Assembly: GCF_000828615.1 (NCBI RefSeq)
Contig: NZ_AP012273.1
Location: 1,240,001 to 1,304,000 of the forward strand
Reading direction: 5' to 3'
Source of the DNA: Thiolapillus brandeum
GTDB lineage: Bacteria > Pseudomonadota > Gammaproteobacteria > Chromatiales > Chromatiaceae
Length of the DNA stretch: 64,000 nucleotides
Within the stretch, counting starts at the first letter, position 1. Each line of letters opens with the position of its first letter. The notes under the pieces are model-generated. The model had not been told where the DNA came from. It made no database searches and saw only the letters and a list, made by a program, of their open reading frames with translations. Made by a program: the position numbers and the translations under genes. Of this stretch, positions 40,201 to 49,171 are shown in pieces.

Positions 40201-42224
40201 TTGTCTTCGGCAAGCAGGATCTTTCCTTTCAGAGCAGTATTGTCTGCCAGATCGTTGTCATTTTGAGAACGCTTTTCACCCACTGTATTCGACAGGCATT
40301 CCAACAGCTGTTTCTGGCGCACGGGTTTTTGCAGATAGCAAACGATGCCGGATTGTTGCAGCACCTTGTCATCGACCAGAGAATCTGAAGAGCTCAGCAC
40401 GATCATGGATGGTGTGGGAATGTGCTCATCCTCCCGGATACGCTTTGCGAGCGATATCGAATCTGTTTCCGGCAACTGCTGATCCATCAGGACGACGCGA
40501 TAGGGATCGCCTCGGGTGGCGCCGCCGCGCAAAGCTTCCAGCGCGGCATCAGCCGTGGTCACACTGTGATTGCGCATGCCCCAGGCGATGACCTGATTCA
40601 GCAGTATCTCCCTGCTGACAGGGTGGCTGTCCACGACCAGCACTCTCACACCCTGAAGGTTCTCATCGGCTGTGTCGGGTATGGTTTCTTCTGTTTCGGC
40701 TGTTTCCAGTTCGATGGTAAAACAGAAACAGGCGCCTTGACCTGGGGTGCTTTTGAGCACCAGCTCCCCTCCCATCAGTTTTACCAGTCGCCTGGCGATG
40801 GCCAGCCCAAGTCCCGTGCCGCCATGACGCCGTGTCGTAGAGCCATCCATCTGGCTGAAGGCATGAAAAATCTTCTGTTGCTGATCTTCGGGTATTCCTG
40901 GTCCTGTATCGGAAACCTCGAATGAAATTTGCTGTGTGTTCTGCTTCTGATCTTCAGACCGCACCCTGAGACGTACTTCGCCCCGTTCGGTGAACTTGAT
41001 TGCGTTACCCATGAGATTTACCAGCACCTGGCGCAGACGCACTGCATCACCGCGTACCTGGGTCGGCAGGTTGGGCGGAAGATTGGGCAACAGTTCCAGT
41101 CCCTTCCGGTACGCCTGATTGGCCATGAGTTCCAGCGTATCTTCGAGAAGATTGCGCAGATTGAAGACATCATTGGTGAGTTGCATCTTGTTCGCTTCGA
41201 TCTTGGAAAAATCGAGGATGTCATTGATGACGCCCATCAGGCTTTCTGCGGAACGGTGGGCGATGTCTGCCAGGCGCCGGGTATGCATATCCAGGCCGCT
41301 GTCGAGCAATAGTTCCGTCATTCCCATGACGCCGTTCATGGGTGTACGGATCTCGTGACTCATGGTCGCAAGGAATTCGCTTTTGGCTTTGTTGGCGGCT
41401 TCTGCGGTTTCTTTTGCCTTTTTCAGGCTGCTGGTACGCTCATCGACCTTGTGTTCAAGTTCTTCCTGGTAGGAAGTCAGTTTGTTGTCACGCTCTTCTA
41501 TTTGTCCCAGCATGTTGTTGAAATTGTCGATGATGGCGCCAATTTCATCGTTTTCACCCGGTGTGAGGCGGAGGCTGAAGTCCTGTTTTTCCGAGACTTT
41601 CTGCATGCCTTCCACCAGATCGCGTATGGGAGTGGATATCTTTTTCTGCAACCGGTTGGACAGTACGAAGACTGCCCCCATGACCAGCAACCAGAAAAAT
41701 GAGATCAGTACCAGGTATTCGATTATCCGGGCAAAGAGCTGGTTCAGATTGGTGTGCAGCACGATCTTACCCAGGTATTCCTTCCCCAGATAAACAGGTA
41801 TGTAAGTCGTAATATGGTTGTCGTGAATACGATAGTGTGGAAAGGCTCGTGCTTCGGGAGAAAAGTCGGCGGTCCATCTTTCCGCATCCTTCTCAACGGT
41901 GGGCAGTGAGGTCTTCTTTCGGTTGTATTGGGCCAGCGGTGTACCATCTGCTTGAGACAGAACGGCAAAATCCACGGAAGGCTCGGCGCGCAATGATTGG
42001 AGAAGACGGCTTGCCGTTTTCTTATCCGCGAAGCTCAACGCAGCTGTGGAATTTGTTGCAATGAAATGACCCAACACTTCTGCACGTTCCACCAGCGTCT
42101 GACGGTAGCTGTAGAACTCGATGGCGAGATAGATGATCGAGCTCAGCAGCAAAGCCCCTCCGGTTACCAGCAGGATCATGTAGCGCAGCTTCTGTGCGAT
42201 GGAGTTTGTTTTACGGGGGATCAT
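37287..42224 (-). CDS. 1645-residue CHASE8 hybrid kinase fused to GGDEF-EAL
   Basis: Domains in order: TM1 (14-36); CHASE8-like periplasmic part (37-165); TM2 (168-188); HAMP (190-242); coiled coil; HisKA with His290 ([11 protein letters not shown]); HATPase_c (Asn407, DTGPGI, GTGLGLA); receiver 1 (526-645, Asp581); receiver 2 (667-787, Asp717, Lys772); HPt with His868 ([13 protein letters not shown]); receiver 3 (943-1060, Asp992, Lys1044); PAS (about 1075-1185); GGDEF as SGDEF (1276-1280) with an I-site RETD at 1267-1270; and EAL (1372-1610) with Glu1404, Asn1463, Glu1495, Asp1524-1525, Lys1545 and Glu1581 all kept. A full phosphorelay thus feeds c-di-GMP synthesis and/or breakdown in one chain. 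It overlaps the YfiR-like gene by 4 bases. The conserved EAL residues suggest an active phosphodiesterase; cyclase activity is less certain. Confidence 0.92.
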   Translation of the reverse strand: MIPRKTNSIAQKLRYMILLVTGGALLLSSIIYLAIEFYSYRQTLVERAEVLGHFIATNSTAALSFADKKTASRLLQSLRAEPSVDFAVLSQADGTPLAQYNRKKTSLPTVEKDAERWTADFSPEARAFPHYRIHDNHITTYIPVYLGKEYLGKIVLHTNLNQLFARIIEYLVLISFFWLLVMGAVFVLSNRLQKKISTPIRDLVEGMQKVSEKQDFSLRLTPGENDEIGAIIDNFNNMLGQIEERDNKLTSYQEELEHKVDERTSSLKKAKETAEAANKAKSEFLATMSHEIRTPMNGVMGMTELLLDSGLDMHTRRLADIAHRSAESLMGVINDILDFSKIEANKMQLTNDVFNLRNLLEDTLELMANQAYRKGLELLPNLPPNLPTQVRGDAVRLRQVLVNLMGNAIKFTERGEVRLRVRSEDQKQNTQQISFEVSDTGPGIPEDQQQKIFHAFSQMDGSTTRRHGGTGLGLAIARRLVKLMGGELVLKSTPGQGACFCFTIELETAETEETIPDTADENLQGVRVLVVDSHPVSREILLNQVIAWGMRNHSVTTADAALEALRGGATRGDPYRVVLMDQQLPETDSISLAKRIREDEHIPTPSMIVLSSSDSLVDDKVLQQSGIVCYLQKPVRQKQLLECLSNTVGEKRSQNDNDLADNTALKGKILLAEDNKVNQEVAASMLIAIGCEVDLAEDGKEAIRLFLQTSYDLILMDCHMPVMDGFLASEQIRKLERLQHRDPTPIIALTADVQKGIRTRCTTVGMNDYLSKPFKQQQLLTLLKRWLPVTDVPTEKQQPPVPTVGKKETRGVLDQSMLQQLRDLEKASGRDVLNKVAQQFLEHAPADMQKMWQALKKEQSEELRFLAHSMKSASANLGATELSEQCRQLEMAAHDDRLEQAEELLEVAQQLLDTALSAIQMEISGHPVEDSTPVSNGESSEGLILLVDDDPVFRLTTREALVSAGYQVMEACSGAEALDLSAKHRPDLLLLDALMEDMDGFEVCLRMRKAPDFSDVPILMVTALEDGESIDKAFESGASGFILKPVNYTILRQRIRFELRASRNARNLIESQDRLESAQRIAGLGYWRWDSESDQLDISKNLAEMLGVAQDRLTMPLNDYLNWVHPKDREYLRNTIVATPNGAPLKPIDYRIIVEGQPGITVHQELGIAPYASHVVLGTVQDITQQRANERRIRQLAYTDELTGLASRAYFYKHVDDVIHAAQRRDERFALLYLDLDGFKDINDSMGHDTGDKLLRIVAQRLLGILRETDFIARLSGDEFCILVDNVTDQYDAADVASRCLQEINKPVKLVGRDLRPRCSIGISYFPEDGQDLQTLLKAADSAMYAAKTEGKHCYAFYQQRHTVEAGQRLQMEQDLRQAIDQEQLVLHYQPQVNLESGRLTGVEALVRWQHPTRGLIYPGSFIEVAERIGMIKDLGSWVLKTACAQAAHWRMQELPHFKIAVNISPLHFNDPSLLSTVKKVLDDTGLPATDLELEITENVVQTTGNDFSIFKALQGLGVRIAIDDFGTGYSSLASLKSLPIDCLKIDRVFILDMNSDRSSGMLVETIVDLAHAMGLGVIAEGVEEQQQLDSLKDMHCDMIQGYLFSKPVPPEKIPALATTTFHSPEKKTNATVTALPLRSQRKPK

Positions 42225-42787
42225 GGTTGTATGGTCTCTACGATGGTGGCCAGGTCGAGCAGGGGTGCAGCAATCTTGAGTCCAGCCCGGTCAGCCTGCT
42301 GCAGATTGATTCTGAAACCGATGCGTTTGTGTCCACGGGTAAGTTCGATCATGCCACCCATTTCTGCAAACTCGCCCATGTCACCGATGGTCAGAATGGG
42401 CAAAGGTGCCAGTGAATGCAGAATGGTTTTCAGGAATGGGCGCTTGGATTCACTGATAAAGAGAATCTGACAGCTGCTGTTTACCGCTTCAGACTGGGCA
42501 AAGCGCTGAATATGTATGGGCTGGTTGCCGACCTGCCGCGCTTCCAGTGCATTGAGGGCGCTGCCAAAGTCATCCCGGCCCAGAATGCAGATGCCAAATT
42601 GCTTCCTTTCCCGGCTGTTTCTGGGCCATTCGACAAACTTTGTCAGTTTGTAGATCAAGGCCGCTTTAAGCTTGTATTCAGGCGACACGGCGCCTGCAGA
42701 CAGCAGCTCAGCAGGCAGCAATAACGACAGCACAAGCAGTACAAAACAGCTGTGCCGCCAGACACGGGTGTATGTCAGCCGGTTCAT
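42221..42787 (-). CDS. YfiR-family (DUF4154) periplasmic protein (2)
   Basis: This 188-residue protein has a signal peptide ([18 protein letters not shown]) and the YfiR pattern: [61 protein letters not shown] and [16 protein letters not shown]. The ATG at 42787 is chosen because AAGG lies 8 bases before it; a GTG at 42796 would add three residues. It probably binds the CHASE8 domain of the giant sensor encoded by the overlapping downstream gene. It follows a receptor gene by 37 bases. Confidence 0.88.
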   Translation of the reverse strand: MNRLTYTRVWRHSCFVLLVLSLLLPAELLSAGAVSPEYKLKAALIYKLTKFVEWPRNSRERKQFGICILGRDDFGSALNALEARQVGNQPIHIQRFAQSEAVNSSCQILFISESKRPFLKTILHSLAPLPILTIGDMGEFAEMGGMIELTRGHKRIGFRINLQQADRAGLKIAAPLLDLATIVETIQP

Positions 42788-42824
42788 TCCGCACACCTTG
42801 ATTTCTGTGCAAAGCGAATCATCA

Positions 42825-44870
42825 TCAGAAGTGCCAGATTACCTGCGCGCGGAAAGAGCGGTCTATCTCGGTGGGCATGAGATAGCTTTCACCCACGAAT
42901 TCCAGATGCCGTTTGTCGAACAGGTTTCGCCCCACGAGTGACAGTTCAAGATCTTCGTTGGGATGCCAGGCGAAACGGATATTCATGCTGGTATAGCCGG
43001 GCACTGAGGTTTCCTGAAGGTAGGCGGGACGGTCGATATATCCCGAATAGTAGATCCACAGGTCCAGACTCAGATCGTTACTGATATCCATCAGGGAGCG
43101 CAGTGAGGCCTGGTGCTCAGGGGTGGAAAGCCCATTCGGAGCGACAGAGCCGAGAAAGGAACTGCCTGCGTCCAGGTATGTGGAAATGTCAAAGTAGCTG
43201 TATCCGAGCTGCAGCCGCCACCATTCCCTGGGTTGCCAATCGACAGACAACTCGATACCGTGACTGTCACCCTGCAGATTGTTGTCGAAAACCAGATAAG
43301 GCATACCTTCGGGCGAAAGCTGCTGTTCCAGGGTTTCCAATTGGTCGTAGTCGTGATAATAAGCCGCAAGATCCACGGACAGGTCGTTTCTTGGCTGGAA
43401 ACGCAAGCCGAGTTCATAGGCCAGCAATATTTCCGAATCGAAACTGTTGCTGCCATAACCATGTACCTCGATAGGAGGGTAGGGTGGGTTTGACGGCACG
43501 ATCTGAAAGACAATGTCTGTGCTGCGTTCCACTCTCGAAGGCATTCTTACGGCACGCGATACGGCGCCCCACAAGGTCGTATGGCTGTCCACCAGCCACA
43601 GCAGTCGGCCGGTGGGCTGCACTTCCAGCCCTGTGTAGTCGTTGTGCTCGAACTTGGAACCGACAATCAGGCGTAACTGATCGGGCAGTAGTTCTATCTC
43701 ATCCTGCAGAAAAAAACTGTAGAGACTGGTCCGCTGACTGTCGGGCAGGACTTTGGCCATGAACGTATCGTTGAATTTGTCCCTTACCTGCCGGTAGCTG
43801 AGCCCCCACACCACATCATGCTTTGGCAATGGTTGAAAGCGGTGATGGAAGTCCAGGTCCAGCGTGTCGTATGACTGTATGGAAAATTCTTCCGATCGTT
43901 CACTGTGATCATAATAGACCTGCAGTGCAGCAACCGGGCCCTGGTCGGACTGATGTTCCCATCTCCCAAGGAGATTCCAGCCAGAGGCATCGATGCTGTC
44001 CTTTGCCAGGAGGTCTATGTAATAGGGCGCAGCGTATTCATTGGCAGGATCAGAAGGGTCCAGCCAGTAGTTTGCCGTCTGCTGCTCGTCAGCATCATAG
44101 ATATCGCCCTGGAAGGTCCAGTTGTCGTGGACAGAAGCTGTGCCATCGATGCGGAAACCACCCCGAAGGCTCGTCCACTGGTCACCTGCATCCTGCTTTA
44201 TTTCCGGTAACCAGAAACTGTCGTGGTCAGTGTACTTCATATAGACACGGCCTTTGGCCGTTTCGGCTATTTCCCCGCCATAGCGCAAACTGAGATTGGC
44301 CTTTTCCTCGTTTCCTGCGCTTGCCACAAGCAAACCGCCCTGGGTTTCACTGGCATTGCGGGTAATGATGTTGATAACGCCGTTGACTGCATTGGCACCC
44401 CACAGGGTGGCGCCCGGACCACGAATCACCTCGATGCGATCAATATCTTCGAGCATCGTATCCTGAACATCCCAGTAAACGCCTGAAATAGTAGGATTGT
44501 AGACGGTGCGGCCATCGATCATCACCAACAGCATATTGGCGAACTGATTGTTGAAGCCACGAGTCGTGATCGCCCATTTGTTGGCATCAATGCGCGCCAC
44601 CTGGACGCCTGGCGCCAGGCGCAGTGCTTCCGGTATCGAGGTGACTCCGGAGCGATGGATATCCTCCCGTGTAATGATGAATGCCGATGCGGCAGTTTCC
44701 CTGAGATGCTGTTCCTTCCTGGCAGCGGAAGTGACGTCCATGCTCAGCAACTCTTCCAGGGGTATGTCCAGATAGTCTGCATTCTCCGCCTGCACATTGG
44801 CGGACAGCAGTAAAAGCATCGCGGAAAGAATGATGCAATTCCTTTTTAAACGGTTTTTATGTCGATACAT
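42825..44870 (-). CDS. TonB-dependent receptor-like outer-membrane protein (2)
   Basis: The 681-residue product carries a signal peptide (ILSAMLLLLSANVQA), the shared N-terminal motif LDIPLEELLSMDVTSAARKE, a plug (ITREDIHRSGVTSIPEALRL; IEVIRGPGATLWGANAVNGV; INIITRNA) and a barrel that ends RAQVIWHF with a terminal Phe. It is closely similar to the receptor encoded just upstream, especially through the plug, pointing to tandem duplication with divergence in the barrel loops. Position in the operon is receptor 3, receptor 2, YfiR 2, giant sensor. Ligand unknown. Confidence 0.92.
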   Translation of the reverse strand: MYRHKNRLKRNCIILSAMLLLLSANVQAENADYLDIPLEELLSMDVTSAARKEQHLRETAASAFIITREDIHRSGVTSIPEALRLAPGVQVARIDANKWAITTRGFNNQFANMLLVMIDGRTVYNPTISGVYWDVQDTMLEDIDRIEVIRGPGATLWGANAVNGVINIITRNASETQGGLLVASAGNEEKANLSLRYGGEIAETAKGRVYMKYTDHDSFWLPEIKQDAGDQWTSLRGGFRIDGTASVHDNWTFQGDIYDADEQQTANYWLDPSDPANEYAAPYYIDLLAKDSIDASGWNLLGRWEHQSDQGPVAALQVYYDHSERSEEFSIQSYDTLDLDFHHRFQPLPKHDVVWGLSYRQVRDKFNDTFMAKVLPDSQRTSLYSFFLQDEIELLPDQLRLIVGSKFEHNDYTGLEVQPTGRLLWLVDSHTTLWGAVSRAVRMPSRVERSTDIVFQIVPSNPPYPPIEVHGYGSNSFDSEILLAYELGLRFQPRNDLSVDLAAYYHDYDQLETLEQQLSPEGMPYLVFDNNLQGDSHGIELSVDWQPREWWRLQLGYSYFDISTYLDAGSSFLGSVAPNGLSTPEHQASLRSLMDISNDLSLDLWIYYSGYIDRPAYLQETSVPGYTSMNIRFAWHPNEDLELSLVGRNLFDKRHLEFVGESYLMPTEIDRSFRAQVIWHF

Positions 44871-44933
44871 GACAGTCCCAAATATTCATCAGCTCAGTCA
44901 GTCTAAGAGCCCTGTTTACAGAAGTTGTGTCAA

Positions 44934-47012
44934 TCAGAAATCCCATCGCATCTGAATATGCCACGAGCGTTTCACTTCCGTGGGTGTGAGGAAGTTTTCA
45001 CCGATAAATTCCGGATGATGATCATCAAACAGATTCTGTCCTACCAGGGACAATTCGATATTCCTGGCAGGGGTCCATGCCAGGCGGGCATTGAAGCTGG
45101 TATAAGCCGGTACTGAAGAATCTTTTAATGAATAGGCGGTGCGGCTCAGTTCATCCACATAGGAAGCCCATAAATCCAAACTCAGATCATCGCGCAGATC
45201 CATCATCGAGCGAACAGTCAGCTGGTGATCAGGGCTGGAGCCCTCAGACAGGGGGTTGTTGCTGTCCGGATCAACACTGTTTTTGTCCGGAGACACTGAC
45301 ACACGGAGATAACTGTAACTGGCCTGCAAACGCCACCAGTCCAGCGGCCACCAGTCCAGTACCAGCTCCAGTCCGTAACTGTTGGAGGAAAGTTTGTTGT
45401 CGAAAGTTACATCCGAGAGCAAATCTTGAGGCTGAACAGCTTCAAAGGATCGCAGGTCATCGTAGTCATTGTAGAACAGCGCCAGGTCCAGGGAGATATT
45501 TTCGCGGGGATGGGTGCGATAACCCAGTTCGTACGCCAGCATTTTTTCAGAATCGAAATTCTCGTTACCCAGGGAATGGACCACAGTGGGTTGTGGCACA
45601 TAGGGCGGGATGGGGGGAACAATTATAGACACCATTCTGGATCCCCTTTCCAGTCGGGAGGGGGTTCTGACGGCACGGGAAACTGCTCCCCAAAACGTGT
45701 TGTGTGAATCCGGTGTCCAAAGCATCCGGATGCTCGGTTGCACCTCGAAGCCGGTGTAGTCATTGTGCTCGAACTTGGACCCCAGTATGAGACGCCATTG
45801 TTGAGGGGAAAGCACGATCTCATCCTGCACGAAAGCGCTGTACAGATCCCTTGTGCTGCGCTCCGGATTCATGGCGCCCAGGAAGGTATTGTCAAAATCA
45901 TCCCTGATACGGCGGTACCCCAGTCCCCAAATCAGATCATGGGCGGATAACGGACTGAGCTGTTGCTGGAAATCGATATCAAGGGTGTCGTGGGTCTGGT
46001 CAAGGATCATTTCGGATCGGTCGGTATGATCCAGATAGATCTGCAGTTGCGTGTTAGAGCCGGTGGAAGCATTGCGTTCCCAGCGCGCCAGCAGGTTCCA
46101 CCCTGAGGAATCCACCGTATCCTTTACCCAGGGGACCGCATAGAAGGGTGCGTAGATGGCATTTTCAGGCAGGGAAGGGTCTTTCCATTCCAGAACGGTC
46201 TGATTCTGGTCTGTATCGTACATATCTCCCTGAATCGTCCAGAGGTCACGCTGTGAGAGTTCGCCATCCGCGCGAAAGCCAGCGCGCAGGCTTTGCCATC
46301 CGTCGTCTCCCTCACCATCCATTGATGGAAACCATGAGGCATCACGATCGGTATATTTGACATAGATCCGTGCGGCCGCTTGATCTCCAATCCCGGTGCC
46401 ATACCTGAAGCCGGCAAGCGCTTTCTCCTGGTTGCCTGCAGCCAGGGAAACCAGGCCGCCTTCTGTTTGTCCGGCATTGCGGGTAATGATATTGATGACA
46501 CCGTTCACCGCATTGGCGCCCCAAACGGCAGCCCCCGGTCCACGAATCACCTCGATACGGTCTATGTCCTCGAGCAGCGTATCCTGTACATCCCAGTAAA
46601 CACCGGAAAAGGTGGGTGTGTATACTGTGCGGCCATCGATCATTACCAGCAGTTTGTTGGCGAACTGATTGTTGAAACCACGGCTGCTGATTGCCCATTT
46701 GTTGGCATCGATATGAGCCACCTGCAGACCCGGCGCCAGACGAAGTGCCTCCGGAATGGACGTGACACCGGAGCGGCGGATATCTTCCTGGGTGATGACG
46801 AAAATGGCGGCAGCTGTTTCATCGAGGCGTTGCTTCTTTTTTGATACGGACGTGACTTCCATGGAAAGCAGGTCTGCCAAAGGCATATCCATGAAATTCT
46901 CTATTGGCTCGTCAGCGAAAGAAACAGATCCCGTGAGGAAGCTGCCTAGCAGAACCAATAATTGAGCCTTGCTGCTATAGCCTGTGAGGGTAGTCGCTTG
47001 CGTATTGTTCAT
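44934..47012 (-). CDS. TonB-dependent receptor-like outer-membrane protein (3)
   Basis: The start is placed at ATG 47012 (MNNTQATTLTGYSSKAQLLV), with GAG 8 bases upstream, giving 692 residues; an ATG at 47039 would add nine. A signal peptide ends near GSVSFA. The N-terminal motif MDMPLADLLSMEVTSVSKKK, plug (ITQEDIRRSGVTSIPEALRL; IEVIRGPGAAVWGANAVNGV) and a barrel ending HIQMRWDF follow. It leads the second signalling operon and is 63 bases upstream of receptor 2. A palindrome at 47045-47066 lies just upstream and may control the operon. Confidence 0.92.
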   Translation of the reverse strand: MNNTQATTLTGYSSKAQLLVLLGSFLTGSVSFADEPIENFMDMPLADLLSMEVTSVSKKKQRLDETAAAIFVITQEDIRRSGVTSIPEALRLAPGLQVAHIDANKWAISSRGFNNQFANKLLVMIDGRTVYTPTFSGVYWDVQDTLLEDIDRIEVIRGPGAAVWGANAVNGVINIITRNAGQTEGGLVSLAAGNQEKALAGFRYGTGIGDQAAARIYVKYTDRDASWFPSMDGEGDDGWQSLRAGFRADGELSQRDLWTIQGDMYDTDQNQTVLEWKDPSLPENAIYAPFYAVPWVKDTVDSSGWNLLARWERNASTGSNTQLQIYLDHTDRSEMILDQTHDTLDIDFQQQLSPLSAHDLIWGLGYRRIRDDFDNTFLGAMNPERSTRDLYSAFVQDEIVLSPQQWRLILGSKFEHNDYTGFEVQPSIRMLWTPDSHNTFWGAVSRAVRTPSRLERGSRMVSIIVPPIPPYVPQPTVVHSLGNENFDSEKMLAYELGYRTHPRENISLDLALFYNDYDDLRSFEAVQPQDLLSDVTFDNKLSSNSYGLELVLDWWPLDWWRLQASYSYLRVSVSPDKNSVDPDSNNPLSEGSSPDHQLTVRSMMDLRDDLSLDLWASYVDELSRTAYSLKDSSVPAYTSFNARLAWTPARNIELSLVGQNLFDDHHPEFIGENFLTPTEVKRSWHIQMRWDF

Positions 47013-47044
47013 GGGTATGACTCGGCTATTGTTTAGCATTTAAT

Positions 47045-47066
47045 AAATACAGCAAATGCTGTATTT
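47045..47066. promoter_or_regulatory. Perfect palindrome upstream of the receptor operon
   Basis: AAATACAGC, AAAT and GCTGTATTT form a 9-bp perfect inverted repeat 33 bases upstream of the chosen start codon of receptor 3. It is short for a terminator and has the form of an operator for a dimeric regulator; the regulator is not known. Confidence 0.4.
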
Positions 47067-47526
47067 GACATTTACACAAGTTCGTCGTGGTTGTTCATTC
47101 GGATTTTCTCAATCCATGGGAGACCTCTAGCAGGATCGGCCTTTCCTGTGTTGAGGCCATGCAATTATCAGGCCAATAGCAAAGGAAAAGAGAAGCCAGG
47201 CAAATTTGGGAATCCTGCGCCTTTTCACAGCCTGGAAAAGCACTCTGTGCGTGATAAACCTTTGATGCTCGCTGACGGGTGTACGGTTGGCCCAGCCCTT
47301 GGGAGGGAGGATGGGCGACCTGCCTGGTCGGAATCCGACACGAAATGGTCGCTGCTGCGGAATCGCCGTCAAAGAACTGTCGTTGATCCTGGTCTTCAGC
47401 AGGAACATCCCAGCTTTGGGACGCTCACCCAAATAACAGATCGAGTTGAACATACAAGGGTAGCTCATCAGGTATCCCAGGTTGTCAGTAACGGAAAAAT
47501 TCACCTGTGTGAATTCGACTCATGGT
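47067..47526. other. Gap upstream of the receptor operon
   Basis: No gene is firmly supported. A leftward open frame (47127-47504, GTG start, 125 codons) ends in a hydrophobic segment (KFAWLLFSFAIGLIIAWPQH) but has no good ribosome site and no recognised family. It may be a small membrane protein or a remnant. The promoter of the leftward operon should lie near 47067-47110. Confidence 0.35.
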
Positions 47527-47811
47527 TATTAACCCGGCGACCAAGTAGGTCTGATTCAGCCAAGCTGTGCTGCTTCACGGCAAGGCGCCGCCGCGCCGCT
47601 GTAGCGCGCCTACTGCAAGCGGTGGCAACGCTGTCCGTGGGGCAGCACAGCTTGGCCTTTCGTTACAACATCAACAAGTTAGGGACGCAGAGAAGGTCGC
47701 TGCACTACGTTGTGGCCCTTGCCAAGGACTGGGCCATTGCCTGCGCGCCACGCCTTGTTCAGCGCCCTTCTCTGCGTCCTGAAACAGGCATACTTGGTCG
47801 CCGGGTTAATA
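47527..47811. mobile_element. MITE-like palindromic element, 285 bp (copy 2)
   Basis: The terminal inverted repeats are about 33 bp with 3 mismatches and begin TATTAACCCGGCGACC on both sides, again ending in TTCAG. Inside are two more hairpins: CCAAGCTGTGCTGC with GCAGCACAGCTTGG (47560-47657), and GGACGCAGAGAAGG with CCTTCTCTGCGTCC (about 47682-47780). The internal stretch CTTGCCAAGG ... GGCCATTGCCTGCG is shared with copy 1 at 9795-9936. It encodes no protein and probably depends on a transposase in trans. Confidence 0.8.
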
Positions 47812-48053
47812 TATATCGCAACCTTGGCCCGTTTCTTAAATGATTGGGACCATGGCGAAAGATGGCGCTGCCCATCGCCCAATGTCCGAGTCCGGCGTGG
47901 ATCGATACCCGGATGAGAACAGCCGGAATGTCAGGAGACTCCCCGGGATATCTCCCTGTGTTTCCGTGGGGCTGGAATTTCCTCGCTGTTCGCTCTTTCG
48001 GTATGGGTGCAAACTGAGTAAACTACCGGGTTTCCTGATTTCGAGGAACCAAG

Positions 48054-49152
48054 ATGCAGGACATCAACCCGATTACTCAAAGCATTGCCGATCTGAAGGG
48101 ACGCCTGGAATCCCTCAGGGGGTATCTTTGACTACCCTGAAAAGAAAGAACGCCTGACGGAAGTACTTGCCGAGCTGGAAGATCCCGATGTCTGGAACGA
48201 TCCGGACCGGGCCCAGGCCCTGGGACGTGAACGCGCTGATCTGGAAGCGGTGGTGGAAAACATCGACCGCATCACCGCAGGTCTGGAAGATGCAGGCGAT
48301 CTCCTGGAAATGTCCGTGGAAGAAGGTGACGAGGATTCGGTCGCCAGTATTGCCGAGGAGGTCCTGGGCTACGAGAAAAGCGTCGAGGAACTGGAGTTCC
48401 GGCGCATGTTCTCCGGGGAGATGGACAGCAACAACGCTTTTGTGGAAATCCAGGCCGGTTCCGGCGGCACCGAAGCCCAGGACTGGGCGGAAATGCTGCT
48501 GCGCATGTATTTACGCTGGGGCGAGGCTCATGGTTTCAAGACCGAGCTGATGGAAGTCTCTCCGGGGGAAGTGGCAGGCATTAAATCCGCTGCCATCCGC
48601 TTCGAGGGGCCCTACGCCTATGGCTGGCTGCGTACGGAAACCGGCGTACACCGCCTGGTGCGCAAGTCGCCCTATGATTCCGGTGGCCGTCGCCATACCT
48701 CATTTGCCGCCGTGTTCGTCTCCCCGGAGATCGATGACAGCGTGGAGATCGATCTGAACCCCGCGGATATCCGCGTGGATGTGTACCGGGCTTCCGGCGC
48801 CGGCGGTCAGCACGTGAACAAGACCGAGTCTGCCGTGCGCCTGACTCACCTGCCCACCAATACCGTGGTGCAGTGCCAGAGCGGGCGCTCCCAGCACAAG
48901 AACAAGGATCAGGCCATGAAGCAGCTCAAGGCCAAGCTCTATGAGCTGGAAATGGCAAAGCGCATGGAGAGCCAGCAGGAACTGGAAGAGTCCAAGTCCG
49001 ATATTGGCTGGGGCAGCCAGATCCGTTCCTACGTGCTGGACCAGTCGCGCATCAAGGATCTGCGTACCGGCGTGGAAACCGGCAACACCCAGGCCGTCCT
49101 CGATGGTGGTCTGGACATGTTTATTGAGGCCAGCCTGAAGAGCGGTCTCTGA
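48054..49152 (+). CDS. prfB: Peptide chain release factor 2, with programmed +1 frameshift
   Basis: RF2 ends translation at UGA and UAA. The ATG at 48054 (GAGGAA upstream) starts a 25-codon frame ending in TGA at 48129; a +1 shift there continues the protein to 49152, giving 365 residues, the same length as E. coli RF2. Continuity across the shift is clear: [16 protein letters not shown] then [18 protein letters not shown]. The catalytic GGQ is in [12 protein letters not shown]. The stop-codon-recognition tripeptide reads SPY ([15 protein letters not shown]) where most RF2 proteins have SPF. lysS follows 19 bases later, as in many Gammaproteobacteria. Confidence 0.97.
48117..48132 (+). promoter_or_regulatory. 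RF2 autoregulatory +1 frameshift site
   Basis: The internal Shine-Dalgarno-like AGGGGG (48117-48122), spacer TAT, slippery CTT and in-frame TGA followed by C form the canonical signal. When RF2 is scarce the ribosome pauses at UGA, shifts +1 and makes full-length RF2. Confidence 0.97.
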
Positions 49153-49171
49153 ATCGAGTGACAAGAATCCC

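Noticed and set aside
37287-42224. Assembly artefact fusing kinase and GGDEF-EAL genes
   Set aside because: The frame is continuous, the linkers look natural and the composition is uniform; kept as a real fusion.
47127-47504. Leftward 125-codon frame with a hydrophobic end
   Set aside because: Weak GTG start and no homology that I recognise; mentioned only as part of the intergenic description.
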